Part shown: piece after piece, positions 8,384 to 17,304 of the stretch
Numbering within the stretch: position 1 is the stretch's first letter
Layout: the number at the start of each line of letters is the position of its first letter
Origin: a virus
DNA: 41,352 bases
Reading direction: 5' to 3' (one strand)
Virus record (IMG/VR): IMGVR_UViG_3300036822_000048
Coordinates: 1 to 41,352 of that record
Translations under genes and position numbers: made by a program
Notes under the pieces: generated by a model
Seen by the model: the letters and a program-made list of their open reading frames with translations, nothing else
Database searches by the model: none
What the model was told of the DNA's origin: nothing

Positions 8384-8737
8384 ATGCTGCCGCAGTGGAC
8401 TGCCGATAACGCCTATATCACGGCGGACGGCAAGCAATTACTTGCTCTTCCTTTGACGGGAATGTGGACGGCAGACGGCGCACTGCCACAGACCTTCTAT
8501 CCACTGCCCATGTTTCAGCTGGTGGGGCTCACTTGGTATCAAGCCACCACCATCTTGCTGGCCAATGATTTGGTTCCAGCACTGCCGATAGATGTAAAAG
8601 TTTTGAATACCACGCCAGGCCTGGTGTGGGCGCAGTTCCCCGCCGCTGGCGTTGTGGTGCCGCCGCTGGAATTAGTAACGCTCACCGTGATTCGCCACGC
8701 GCATCTTCTTTCCTACACTTATGACGGGACAGTCTAA
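8384..8737 (+). CDS. Small tail protein with PASTA-like domain
   Basis: 117 residues, ATG immediately after the fibre stop and its own stop immediately before the gp4-like gene. Residues about 43-103 follow the PASTA pattern: a hydrophobic strand (FQLVGLT), a helix with conserved Ala and Leu (WYQATTILLANDL), then PGLVWAQFPAAGVVVPP and a final strand VTLTVI. PASTA domains bind peptidoglycan or beta-lactam-like stem peptides in Ser/Thr kinases and PBPs. In a virion protein this could anchor to cell-wall muropeptides or be a structural beta-alpha fold. No transmembrane or signal segment. Confidence 0.65.
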   Translation: MLPQWTADNAYITADGKQLLALPLTGMWTADGALPQTFYPLPMFQLVGLTWYQATTILLANDLVPALPIDVKVLNTTPGLVWAQFPAAGVVVPPLELVTLTVIRHAHLLSYTYDGTV

Positions 8738-9712
8738 ATGGCTACAGCGCTAGACATCATTCAAGGCGCGCTACTTAATCTCAACTCCTATTCCCCCGGC
8801 GAAGCTGTGAACGCAGCTGATGCGCAAGTGGGCCTGAACTCCCTCAATGACCTAACTGAAAGTCTCGCGAACGATGAGACGTTTATCTACACGCAAATTG
8901 AAACGATTTTCCCGTGGGTGGCTGGGCAGTTTCAATACACGGTAGGGCAGCCAATAGCTGGCACCTTCTTGGGCACGGTCACCGGTGGTAGCAATGTCAT
9001 CACCGGCATTGCGCCCATGCCGACAGACATTGTATTCGGCAGCATTCTCACTGACACCGGTGGCGTGCTGACTTCCGGCACTGCACTGGTTCCCGTGCCT
9101 ATCACGGTGGTTTCCGTGGGTGTCAGTTCACTCACGCTGTCCGCGCCAGCGGCTGTTACCCCTGCCATCAATCCTGACGCAATCAACTACACCGTGCCTG
9201 GCAACATTCCCATGGCGCGCCCCTTGCGTTTCAGGGATGGCTTTACGCGCGCGACTACATCGGGCAATTCAAATTTAGATTACGCGTTTGAGATGGTTTC
9301 CTTTGATCGATACAAAGAGGAACTATTAAAAAATGTCCAAGGCCCGTGGCCGTACATAGCGAGCTATCAGCCCACGTTTCCCTTTGGGACGTTGTATGTC
9401 TACCCGGCACCATCAGCCGCGTACACGGGCCATATTTTCTCAGACCTAATTATCACCAAGTGGTTTCTGACCACGGACACGTATTCCCTGCCGCAAGGCT
9501 ATTCCCGTGCGCTGAAAAAATTGCTGGCGCTTGAGCTTGCGCCGATCTACGGCAAGACGCCTAGCCCACAGCTGATTACACAAGCGAAGGATGCGCGGGA
9601 TTTGCTCAAGGGCACGAACGCCACGCCAGTGGTCACGCTGCGCTTTGATTCAGCGATAGCGCGCGCGCAGACCAATGACGCGGGCTGGATCATTCGGGGC
9701 GGCTTTGTATAA
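8738..9712 (+). CDS. Head-to-tail adaptor, P22 gp4-like
   Basis: 324 residues. The N-terminal 65 residues (DIIQGALLNLNSYSPGE, AADAQVGLNSLNDLTESLAND) match the helical start of P22 gp4-type tail accessory factors, followed by a segment with a YTVG phrase and a Val/Thr-rich beta insertion about residues 75-150. P22 gp4 itself is only 166 residues, so this is an enlarged version of the family. It would bind under the portal and close the DNA channel, with the gp10-like protein of the next gene attaching to it. Its end overlaps the longest form of the next gene by 38 bases. Confidence 0.78.
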   Translation: MATALDIIQGALLNLNSYSPGEAVNAADAQVGLNSLNDLTESLANDETFIYTQIETIFPWVAGQFQYTVGQPIAGTFLGTVTGGSNVITGIAPMPTDIVFGSILTDTGGVLTSGTALVPVPITVVSVGVSSLTLSAPAAVTPAINPDAINYTVPGNIPMARPLRFRDGFTRATTSGNSNLDYAFEMVSFDRYKEELLKNVQGPWPYIASYQPTFPFGTLYVYPAPSAAYTGHIFSDLIITKWFLTTDTYSLPQGYSRALKKLLALELAPIYGKTPSPQLITQAKDARDLLKGTNATPVVTLRFDSAIARAQTNDAGWIIRGGFV

Positions 9713-11432
9713 CGGCTCAGATTTTGGCTTTGTAGGTGGGTCTTACGAAGCGCCAATGACGTTGCAGGATGCTCAGCGGCTGATTAATTGGTATGTGGAA
9801 ATGGACCCCATGCCGACAGCCAAAGAACAGCTGGCCTTGCTCGGCTGCCCTGGCTTGAATCAAGTAGCGGGGACAGCTGCAAACACTCAAGTACGCGGCA
9901 TGTGGGTGCTGCCAGGCTCGCAGCAAGCTTTGGTGGTCGCGGGCAATACTTGCTACGTGATGAAAATCACCGTACCTGCGACACAGACATCTATTGCGCA
10001 ATTCTCGATTACAGCAGTCGGCACCTTGCTAACCAACTCTGGCCCGGTGATTATTCGTGATAATGGCGTATTGACCAACGGCCTAGGCGGCTATGCCGTC
10101 ATGGTTGATGGCATTTATGCCTATTACTATTTGTTGTCTGGCGTGCCACAGAATGTAGTTTTCTTGGCGAATCTCACAGCGGCCAGTGTCAACGCGGCAT
10201 TCCCTGGCTCACTGCCACCAGGCCTGATAATTACACCGAATGCCACGCTGACATCGGGCACGGGCTCGCTGCCCGCGAATGAACATTTATTGTCTGTCGA
10301 TACGGTCGCGCTGACTTTTGTGATGAGCTTGAACGCGATTGCGGGCCCTTCCAATGACACGCTGACCTTGCATGTTCCCGTGTTTGGCCAAATCACGGAC
10401 CCTGGATTTTTAGGGTCTGATCGCATTGCTTTCATTGAAGGATGGTTGATATTCAATGACCCTGGTACGCGCACCTTCTACACCACGGGACCAACACCAT
10501 ATCAGCTGCTTTTCCCTGGTGCCTTTTTCGCGCTCAAAGATTCCAGCACCGATAATCTAATCACGCTGTATGAAAACAATCGTGAGCTTTGGTTAGTCGG
10601 CGAACGCACATCGGAAGTATGGTTCAACGCGGGCGGCACTAACTTTCCCTTTCAGCGCATCCCTGGCGTGGGTCCACAAGTGGGCTGCGCCGCTGTGCAT
10701 TCAATCACGCGCGCTGGCGCGACATTGGTCTGGCTGGGCCGCAATGAGCAAGGCCAGAACATTGTCATCATGCAAGATCAGTACAGTTTCAAGCGCATCT
10801 CAACGCATGCCGTGGAGCATGCAATAGCAAGTTACCCCGTGGTGAATGACGCCATTGGCTATGGCTACGAAGAGGACGGGCATTTATTTTATATGCTCAT
10901 CTTCCCTACAGCCGATGTTACTTGGTGCTTTGACTTGACCGCTGGCGTTTGGCATCAGCGCGCTTCGTTCACCCCCACTACTGGGCAATTTCACCGGCAT
11001 CGTTCCAATTGCTTCATGGACTTCGCTGACCTTCGGCTAGTCGGCGACTATCAAACGGGCCAAGTGTTGCAGATGTCGCGGCAGTATTTCACGGATGCTG
11101 GGCAGCCCTTAGTATGTGTGCGCCGAACGCCGCACGTGTGGAGCAAGGCCACGCGGGAGCGCGTGTTCATTGCTCAGCTGCAAATTGAATTTACCCCTGG
11201 CGTGGGTCTGCAAACGGGCCAAGGGCAAGACCCTCAAGTCATGTTGCGATGGTCTGACGATGGTGGCTTTACGTGGTCTAGCGAGCATTGGTCAAGCATT
11301 GGCGCAGCTGGCGCAACCAAGCACCGGGCCATCTTTCGCTTGCTCGGGCGCGCGCGTGATCGCGTTTGGGAAGCCTCATTCTCTGATCCAGTTCAGCGCG
11401 ACATCATCGGCGCAACCATGTACGCGGAATAA
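9675..11432 (+). CDS. Tail hub / packaged-DNA stabilisation protein, P22 gp10-like
   Basis: 585 residues from ATG 9675, or 575 from the TTG at 9705; neither start has a clear ribosome-binding site. The N-terminus (SYEAPMTLQDAQRLINWYVE) matches the (V/I)N(W/L) start of the gp10 family. Beta-propeller-like repeats follow, with characteristic phrases DRIAFIEGWLIFNDPG, TSEVWFNAG and FQRIPGVGPQVGCAAV. The C-terminus (VQRDIIGATMY) also fits. In P22, gp10 hexamers plug the portal after gp4 and carry the needle. The P22 protein has 472 residues, so this one is somewhat larger. Confidence 0.82.
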   Translation: MTRAGSFGAALYNGSDFGFVGGSYEAPMTLQDAQRLINWYVEMDPMPTAKEQLALLGCPGLNQVAGTAANTQVRGMWVLPGSQQALVVAGNTCYVMKITVPATQTSIAQFSITAVGTLLTNSGPVIIRDNGVLTNGLGGYAVMVDGIYAYYYLLSGVPQNVVFLANLTAASVNAAFPGSLPPGLIITPNATLTSGTGSLPANEHLLSVDTVALTFVMSLNAIAGPSNDTLTLHVPVFGQITDPGFLGSDRIAFIEGWLIFNDPGTRTFYTTGPTPYQLLFPGAFFALKDSSTDNLITLYENNRELWLVGERTSEVWFNAGGTNFPFQRIPGVGPQVGCAAVHSITRAGATLVWLGRNEQGQNIVIMQDQYSFKRISTHAVEHAIASYPVVNDAIGYGYEEDGHLFYMLIFPTADVTWCFDLTAGVWHQRASFTPTTGQFHRHRSNCFMDFADLRLVGDYQTGQVLQMSRQYFTDAGQPLVCVRRTPHVWSKATRERVFIAQLQIEFTPGVGLQTGQGQDPQVMLRWSDDGGFTWSSEHWSSIGAAGATKHRAIFRLLGRARDRVWEASFSDPVQRDIIGATMYAE

Positions 11433-11434
11433 CT

Positions 11435-11770
11435 ATGGCGCAATTTCGTATCGTTCCCACTTACACGCAAGCATGGACACCAGGCAATAAGAACGATTCA
11501 ACTTGGTACCGATATTTCCAAGCGAATGAGACGGGAGAGCCACCGGCGAATGAATCACCGGTGACCGTGCTGCCGTCTCCTTTTGTGTTCACGGCTCCGC
11601 GCAAGGGCATGGTGATGCTGTCAGGGGGCACCGTGAGCCTGGTGCAATTGAACCGGTCTGGCACCAACATCAACACCGGGCAAACCAGCGGCACCATCGT
11701 GGTGGCGCAAGGTGATGTCATCCGAGTGACTTACACCGTCAAGCCCGTGATGACCTTCGTCCCACTGTGA
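11435..11770 (+). CDS. Small virion-module protein of unknown role
   Basis: 111 residues starting two bases after the gp10-like stop. Sequence begins MAQFRIVPTYTQAWTPGN and has alternating hydrophobic and Thr/Ser residues in the second half (MVMLSGGTVSLVQL), suggesting a beta-sandwich. No cysteine and no catalytic motif. The stop (TGA 11768-11770) overlaps the GTG start of the SET-domain gene. Position next to the tail hub suggests a tail component or needle-base protein; family not recognised. Confidence 0.68.
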   Translation: MAQFRIVPTYTQAWTPGNKNDSTWYRYFQANETGEPPANESPVTVLPSPFVFTAPRKGMVMLSGGTVSLVQLNRSGTNINTGQTSGTIVVAQGDVIRVTYTVKPVMTFVPL

Positions 11771-12150
11771 ATGTTCAAGAGCGCGTTGCCTATCACAAGA
11801 TGATTGAGGCTGAAGGCTGGACGCAACTTGAGAAAGAATTGCGCCCGCTGTTTGAGTCTCTTGACGATGTCATGCCATGCAACGGCCATTTCCTCATCAC
11901 TTTTTCTGACATCGATGGCTTGGGGGTGTTTGTCACCCAAGACTTCCGGCCCGGTGACGTGATTGCACCGGCGCGCATTGGCGCTGAGCGCTCGGCAGCT
12001 GGCCGCTATGCCAATCACTCAATGAATCCAAACGCCACGGTGGTGCGCGACGGTGACACGTTGAACTTCATCGCATCGCGCGACATCACCGAAGGAACCG
12101 AGATGACAGTGGACTATAGGCAAGTGCTGGCTGTCAGCCGTAACTCATGA
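11767..12150 (+). CDS. Small SET-domain protein, putative protein-lysine methyltransferase
   Basis: 127 residues. The SET core signatures are in order: GLGVF (51-55, the start strand), then the pseudoknot motif RYANHSMNPN (80-89, equivalent to RFxNHSCxPN), then the ELxxDY equivalent EMTVDY (112-117) with the catalytic-type Tyr117. The usual Cys after NHS is Met, and no post-SET zinc cysteines exist, as in the 119-residue chlorovirus vSET. Substrate would be S-adenosylmethionine plus a lysine side chain; the target is unknown, but could be a virion or host protein. GTG start overlaps the previous stop, and its own stop overlaps the cupin start (ATGA), so it is co-produced with tail proteins. 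A second possible ATG lies 11 codons in. Confidence 0.82.
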   Translation: MNVQERVAYHKMIEAEGWTQLEKELRPLFESLDDVMPCNGHFLITFSDIDGLGVFVTQDFRPGDVIAPARIGAERSAAGRYANHSMNPNATVVRDGDTLNFIASRDITEGTEMTVDYRQVLAVSRNS

Positions 12151-12599
12151 GCCAGCTAGAGCTATGGGATGCATTACCAGAATTAGCTTGGAAGGAAAAA
12201 ATTGCTTACCTCACTGTGCAGTTTTTGAAACAGCCTCAAGTGGAATGCCCTGTAACGCATCGCTTTGAACAAGGCATTTACATACGGGAGATGTTTATAC
12301 CTGCCGACACGCTTTTTTTGGGTCGCGCGCACATCTACGGGCATGAGTGCCAGCTAGTGAAGGGCCAGGTGATTCACATTACGCCAGATGACAAACGAAC
12401 GATTGAAGCCCCGTTCACCGTTCACACGACGCCTGGCTATCACATGGTTTTCTACACGGTCAGCGATGTACTGGGCCGCACCTTGCACCCCAATCCAGAT
12501 GAGATACGTGACATTGATTGGCTGGAAAACGACATTTTTGAATCAATCGGCGAACTCATTCACTTAGGCGAAGCAGTTGAAACGAGGTTATTGCTATGA
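12147..12599 (+). CDS. Cupin-fold protein of the tail module
   Basis: 150 residues. Residues about 34-115 follow the cupin pattern: HRFEQGIYIREMFIPADT, then a strand pair with H-x-YGHE, then QLVKGQVIHIT and a second motif TVHTTPGYHMVFYTV before LHPNPDE. His residues in both motifs could bind a metal. Small cupins of this type recur near tail and ejection genes of phages, but their job is not established. The start overlaps the SET gene stop by ATGA and the end overlaps the next start by ATGA. An enzymatic (dioxygenase-like) or structural role remains open. Confidence 0.7.
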   Translation: MSQLELWDALPELAWKEKIAYLTVQFLKQPQVECPVTHRFEQGIYIREMFIPADTLFLGRAHIYGHECQLVKGQVIHITPDDKRTIEAPFTVHTTPGYHMVFYTVSDVLGRTLHPNPDEIRDIDWLENDIFESIGELIHLGEAVETRLLL

Positions 12600-13396
12600 G
12601 TGGCGTAGCTACTGCCATCGGTGGTGCTGCTGTCATTGGTGCTGGCGCGGCTGTCTATTCAGCTAACAAGCAGTCTAGTGCTGCCAAGAATGCGCAGAAC
12701 ATTGCGCAACAACAGCAGCAGCAAAACATTTCACTTGAACAGCCCTACAACCAAGCGGGCCAGGGCGCGCTCAAGCAGCTGCAATACCTCGAAGGCTTAG
12801 GGCCACAGCAAGGCGCGACGGCAGGCACTTTGCCTGATGGAGTGAGCGCGGGGAATGGTGGCTTTGGTTCCCTGAATGCGCCGTTCACGGCTGACACGTT
12901 TCAGAAGTATTCCCCGGCGTATCAGTTTGTACGCCAGCAAGGTGACCAAGGCGTCATCAACCAAGACGCAGGGGCGCAAGGCGCGCTGTCAGGTTCCGCC
13001 ATGAAAGATTTGCTTTCTTTCAATTCGGGCCTGGCGAATGAATCGTTTAATAATGCCTTTGGCCAATATCAGACGCAGCAAATGAACACATTCAACCGGC
13101 TGAACTCTATCGCTGGGCTTGGCCAAGCGGCGGCCAGTGGCCAGGCTGCTGTCAATACGAATCTGGCGGGCACAGCTGGCCAGGCAGCGCAAAACATCGG
13201 CACGGCTCAGGCGGGCGGCATAGTGGGCGCGGCCAATTCCTTGGGCAGTGGTGCCACCAATGCAGCGCTCTGGGCGCAGTATGGGGGTGGTGGCTTTGTG
13301 CCGATGAATTCCCCGGCACTCTCAGGCGGCACAGCTGGGTGGGGTGCTGGCGCTGAAGGCGTGCCCCTCAATCTACCACCGGCACCGGTACCCTAA
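12596..13396 (+). CDS. DNA ejection protein (internal virion protein) 1
   Basis: 266 residues. N-terminus has a Gly/Ala hydrophobic segment (about 4-24, possible membrane insertion), then a polyglutamine run (QQQQQQ, 39-44), then a YQFVRQQGDQGVINQDAGAQ segment followed by GALSGSAMKDLLSFNSGLANE, a pattern I associate with ejection-type proteins of podoviruses. The C-terminal third is Ala/Gly/Gln helix. It is the first of three consecutive large Ala/Gln-rich genes after the tail hub, matching the P22 gp7-gp20-gp16 arrangement. It is expected to leave the virion and form a channel across the envelope. Start overlaps the previous stop by ATGA. Confidence 0.75.
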   Translation: MSGVATAIGGAAVIGAGAAVYSANKQSSAAKNAQNIAQQQQQQNISLEQPYNQAGQGALKQLQYLEGLGPQQGATAGTLPDGVSAGNGGFGSLNAPFTADTFQKYSPAYQFVRQQGDQGVINQDAGAQGALSGSAMKDLLSFNSGLANESFNNAFGQYQTQQMNTFNRLNSIAGLGQAAASGQAAVNTNLAGTAGQAAQNIGTAQAGGIVGAANSLGSGATNAALWAQYGGGGFVPMNSPALSGGTAGWGAGAEGVPLNLPPAPVP

Positions 13397-14964
13397 TGGC
13401 TGAACTAGGCGGCATCACTCCGGTAGGGGCTCAAGTTCAAGCGCCCGATGTATTCGGCACGATGAACAGCATTCTTGGGCTTCAGCAGAAACAGCAAGCC
13501 TTGCAGGTTCAAGCGCAGCAGTTACAGCAAGAGCAAATAAAAACAGAGCAGCTGAACGGTCACCAGAATTTTTTCATGGACTTTGATCCCCTTGAACACA
13601 TGGGCAAAGATCACACGGTGGACCTTGATAGTGTCCACAAAATGGATTCATACAAGGCCGCTGGCAACGCCAAGCCGCTGATCGATGAGACGCTAAACCA
13701 AATCAAATCGGGGCAAATCAAAAACAATAATGACTTGCTGCAATTCGGTAGCAATCAGCTGGGAGCCATCATCCAAGGGGTGGGCTCAGTATTGTCTGAC
13801 CCTGAAGTACAAGCGGGCTCTGATAACGGCTACGCCACGGTCAAGGGCAAGCTCGAAGCCTTGGGCGCACCCGATCAGCTGGGGCCGAATGCTCAGGGCA
13901 CCATCAGGCAGTGGGAAGCAGGGCTTGATGCCTTGCAGAAAGATCCAAAGAAGCGCGGCGACTTGCCGAAGTATTTGCAACAGCTGCAAGCGCAGGGCAT
14001 GGATGCGCAGGGACAAGTGGAATTGCGCAAGCCTGGTGGTTTGAGAATTCAAGTTCCTGGCAACCGTGGCCAAATCATCAACACCAATCCCTATGCTACG
14101 GGTGTGCCGGTAGGTGGCAATGTCGGCCAGAGCTTTCAGGAAGGCATCCCACCAGAGCGCAGGATTGTTAAGGACAAAGATAATCGCGAATTCATCCTTG
14201 ATGTGGCTAGCGGCAATCTCACGCCACTTGGCGAAGAGACACCACCAGAACGGCCACCAGCGCCAGGGGCAAGGCCAGCGCCACCAGCTGCGCCACCACA
14301 GTCACGCGTCAAATACATGCAGCCCGTCCCACAGCAAGCAGAGATTGAGAAAGGCATTGTGACTGCGCGTGAGACGGACAATAGCTATGGCTTGAACAAG
14401 CACATCAATAATGCAATCTTGGATTTGTCGAAAGACACCAAGACCGGGCCAGGCACGCAAGCGTGGCATAGCGCTCTGGGTGCCGTCGCTGGGCCCTTTG
14501 GTGGCAATGCTGTCTCTGACTATCAGACCATCGATGCCATGCTGGAACGGCAGATTGCAATGAGCCGCGACAGCATGCACTTGCCTTCAACCAACGCGGG
14601 CCTTGAAACAGCGGCAGGGGCCACGGGAAAGACCACCTATGAACCGAAGGCCTTGCAGACCAAGGTGAAGCTATCCAATGCTTTGACTGAAGGCGGGCAT
14701 GAGTATCGTCAAGGCCTGGACAAAATCATCGGCACCGGCGTCAATCAAGACTTGTCCAAGTACCCGGCATTCCAGGCGGCATGGGCCGCGAACTTTGACC
14801 CGCGTGTATATCTCTATGGCAATGCGAAGGCACGCGGCAAGAGTGACCCAGATTCGGCAGCTGAAGCGAAAGACTTCGCCGCTAACCTGACACCAGCTGA
14901 AGCCGCTGACTTGCATCAGAAGCGGCTGAACTTGAAAAAGCTTTCGCAGGGCATATTGCCTTGA
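13396..14964 (+). CDS. DNA ejection protein 2
   Basis: 522 residues, starting by TAATG overlap with the previous stop. The N-terminal 50 residues form a Gln-rich helix (LGLQQKQQALQVQAQQLQQ), and the middle has a Pro/Ala-rich linker around residues 283-305. The C-terminal 200 residues are helical. No signal peptide, lysozyme or transglycosylase motif is visible. Second member of the ejectosome set by position and composition, comparable to P22 gp20 (471 residues). Its stop overlaps the TTG start of the next gene. Confidence 0.72.
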   Translation: MAELGGITPVGAQVQAPDVFGTMNSILGLQQKQQALQVQAQQLQQEQIKTEQLNGHQNFFMDFDPLEHMGKDHTVDLDSVHKMDSYKAAGNAKPLIDETLNQIKSGQIKNNNDLLQFGSNQLGAIIQGVGSVLSDPEVQAGSDNGYATVKGKLEALGAPDQLGPNAQGTIRQWEAGLDALQKDPKKRGDLPKYLQQLQAQGMDAQGQVELRKPGGLRIQVPGNRGQIINTNPYATGVPVGGNVGQSFQEGIPPERRIVKDKDNREFILDVASGNLTPLGEETPPERPPAPGARPAPPAAPPQSRVKYMQPVPQQAEIEKGIVTARETDNSYGLNKHINNAILDLSKDTKTGPGTQAWHSALGAVAGPFGGNAVSDYQTIDAMLERQIAMSRDSMHLPSTNAGLETAAGATGKTTYEPKALQTKVKLSNALTEGGHEYRQGLDKIIGTGVNQDLSKYPAFQAAWAANFDPRVYLYGNAKARGKSDPDSAAEAKDFAANLTPAEAADLHQKRLNLKKLSQGILP

Positions 14965-17168
14965 GCGCTACAGCTGACGACATGGACGATGATCTGGCGC
15001 GCCGCGCCGCGCAGGCAACGCCAGAAGCGCCCGAAGATATAGGCAATGATGACCTTGCACAGCGCGCGAAGGGGAAGACCATCAAGACATCGGCGGGGAC
15101 AAGGGCTGAAGCAGCCGCTGATACTGATTGGTGGAGCAAGCACGCGACAGCGCCACTTAGCTTGACTCCTGGCGCTGGTGCCATCGAAAGCGGCGTATCA
15201 ATGGTCACGGGCTTTGGCGCAAAGGTGGCATCAGATGTCATGGGCTTAGCGGCCACGGCCTACGATGCTTTGAGCGGCAATGTCGATGATTCGGACGTGC
15301 CAGGCTTTCAAAGATCGATCCAAGAAAAATATACCTATCAGCCGCGCAGCGCTTCAGGGCAAGCCATAAATCAAGTGCTGGGCCTTCCTGGCCAGGCTGT
15401 GCGCGCTGTCGGCAAGCCCATTGCCAAGCAAGCTGGCGCGGGGGCTGCTGCTTTGGGATTCCCTGAGCCGGTGGCCAGTGGCATTGAGCGCGGCACGCAA
15501 GAATTTGTAGAGCAAGCGCCAAATCTGGTGGGTGGCGTTGCCCCTAAAGTCATCCCGAAAATCTTTCGCAAGGCTGAGCCGCTACCACCAGAAGCGCCAC
15601 CACCGAAAGTGGGTACGCCGCAGGAAGCAGTCAATAAGGCCTATGAGGCTGAGCCTACCAGCCAGGGCGCAGCTAGGGTGCCTCCTGACATTTCCCAGCT
15701 GCCCAAACCATTTCAAGAGTCAGTGGCCACAGCTGCGCGGAATGGGCCGATTAATACTGAAGCAATGGACCGGCACATAGAGGCGCAATCGCTGCCCGTG
15801 CCTATTGATTTGCGTGAGGCGCAAGCTACGCGTGATGCGCAAGGCTTCTCAGATGAGAAAAACATGCGCGGCGATCCTGATACGCGTGGCGTATTGGCTG
15901 AGAGTGATGCTAAGCAGAACGCGCAGCTGGTGGACAACATCCAAGAGATTCGCAGGGAAGCCACGCCTAACGCTGTCCAGCGCTCGAACGTTGAGCATGG
16001 TCAAGCTGCCATCGATGAAATCAAGACAATGGACAATGCGCGCATGGATGCCATTTCCGGCAAGTACAAAAAACTAGCCGATGCCAATGGCGGCAACATG
16101 CCGGTGGATGGCACCACATGGGTGGACAATGCAGATGCCGCGCTAGCCAAGGCTAACCGTGAGGACTATGTACCAGGGCCAGTGCGCAAGATCATGGACA
16201 AGGTCAAAGATGCTGGTGGGGAAATGAGTTTCGATAATTTTGAAAATTATCGCAGCATCTTGGCCGATGAAATACGCAAAGCTGACCGGGCTGGTGATGG
16301 CAGCACTTCCTATGCCGTGGGCCTGGTGCGCAAAGCACTGGATGATATTCCCATGACGGGACCAAAGGCAGCGCAGTACAGAGCGCTTGCCGATGATGCG
16401 CGCCAGGCTGCCGCTGCGCGCTTTGAGGACATCAAGCGCATCCCGGCTTATAAGGCCGTGGTCAATGACAATGTGGCGCGCGTGAATGGCCGTCATCAAG
16501 TGGGTGAAGCCTCGCCGCTTGCTAACAACTTCATGGACCGTTATTTTTTGGGCAGTGGCGACGCGGCATCTACCGCGAATATCAGCCGTACGCGCGGCAT
16601 CATGGGCAAGAATGAGAATTTTGCCGACGCAATCGAAGGCTCAGCGCTAAATAAATTACGTGACTCGGCTGGCGTCGATGCCAATGGTATCGGTAAATTT
16701 CAATCTGCCTCTTATATCAAGGCGCGCAAGGCCATGGACGCAAAGGCAGATGTCTTGCTGCCAAAGTCTGCCGAAGTGACACAGCGCCTATCGAATGTAT
16801 CGCGCAACATCAATGAACAGCCCCCTGGCTCATTCGTCAATAACTCATCCACTGATATAGCCAATGCGCGCAGGGGTGCGCAGGCCGAAGCTGCGCAGGC
16901 CAGGGCTAAAGGGGCAACGCCATTCAGCACAGCGGCAAACATCGGCACCAGTGCGCTGGCGGCGAAGCTTGGCCCAATTGGTGGCGCGGCCAAGACAATG
17001 GGTGAAGTGTTTTTAAGAAACCGCGCGGCGGCAAAGGCGGCGGCGCAATCAGTGGCAGAGAAGGAAGCTATTGCGGCAGAAAAATTGAAGTGGGCAAACG
17101 AAGTGACGGCCCCTGGCGCGGGGCTCAATAAGGCGCGTGGGGCAAGTAGTTCAGTATCGCGGCCATGA
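14961..17168 (+). CDS. DNA ejection protein 3 (large)
   Basis: 735 residues from TTG 14961, which overlaps the previous stop (TTGA); an ATG seven codons later is the alternative. Acidic N-terminus (ADDMDDDLARRAAQ and DDLAQRAKG repeated motif), a long helical Ala/Lys/Asp-rich body with possible coiled coil around residues 280-500, and an Ala-rich C-terminal segment (AAAKAAAQSVAEKEAIAAEK). Comparable in place and size to P22 gp16 (609). No lytic transglycosylase signature was seen. It is the last gene of the ejection block and ends convergently against the minus-strand gene at 17125. Confidence 0.72.
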   Translation: MSATADDMDDDLARRAAQATPEAPEDIGNDDLAQRAKGKTIKTSAGTRAEAAADTDWWSKHATAPLSLTPGAGAIESGVSMVTGFGAKVASDVMGLAATAYDALSGNVDDSDVPGFQRSIQEKYTYQPRSASGQAINQVLGLPGQAVRAVGKPIAKQAGAGAAALGFPEPVASGIERGTQEFVEQAPNLVGGVAPKVIPKIFRKAEPLPPEAPPPKVGTPQEAVNKAYEAEPTSQGAARVPPDISQLPKPFQESVATAARNGPINTEAMDRHIEAQSLPVPIDLREAQATRDAQGFSDEKNMRGDPDTRGVLAESDAKQNAQLVDNIQEIRREATPNAVQRSNVEHGQAAIDEIKTMDNARMDAISGKYKKLADANGGNMPVDGTTWVDNADAALAKANREDYVPGPVRKIMDKVKDAGGEMSFDNFENYRSILADEIRKADRAGDGSTSYAVGLVRKALDDIPMTGPKAAQYRALADDARQAAAARFEDIKRIPAYKAVVNDNVARVNGRHQVGEASPLANNFMDRYFLGSGDAASTANISRTRGIMGKNENFADAIEGSALNKLRDSAGVDANGIGKFQSASYIKARKAMDAKADVLLPKSAEVTQRLSNVSRNINEQPPGSFVNNSSTDIANARRGAQAEAAQARAKGATPFSTAANIGTSALAAKLGPIGGAAKTMGEVFLRNRAAAKAAAQSVAEKEAIAAEKLKWANEVTAPGAGLNKARGASSSVSRP

Positions 17169-17271
17169 TGCCTAAGCCAGCGACCACTCCGACTGACCAC
17201 AAGCAGAACTTGCGAAAGCCAGCGTGAGTAATGACGAAGTACAAAACGACAGCAGCGAAAAACCAGACCAT
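17125..17271 (-). CDS. Small two-helix membrane protein, moron-like
   Basis: 48 residues from the ATG at 17271; a longer frame reaches 17325, but TGAGGT about ten bases before this ATG favours it. Two hydrophobic segments (about residues 2-17 and 23-42) with a short basic turn (FRKF) indicate two membrane helices. It runs against the surrounding late genes and overlaps the end of the ejection gene by 44 bases. It has its own promoter (perfect TATAAT at 17305-17310). This is the classic layout of a moron expressed from a prophage, for example in superinfection exclusion, although a holin role cannot be excluded. Confidence 0.55.
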   Translation of the reverse strand: MVWFFAAVVLYFVITHAGFRKFCLWSVGVVAGLGIMAAILNYLPHAPY

Positions 17272-17304
17272 TTGCGAGACCTCAGAAACGTGAAACCGGC
17301 CCCG

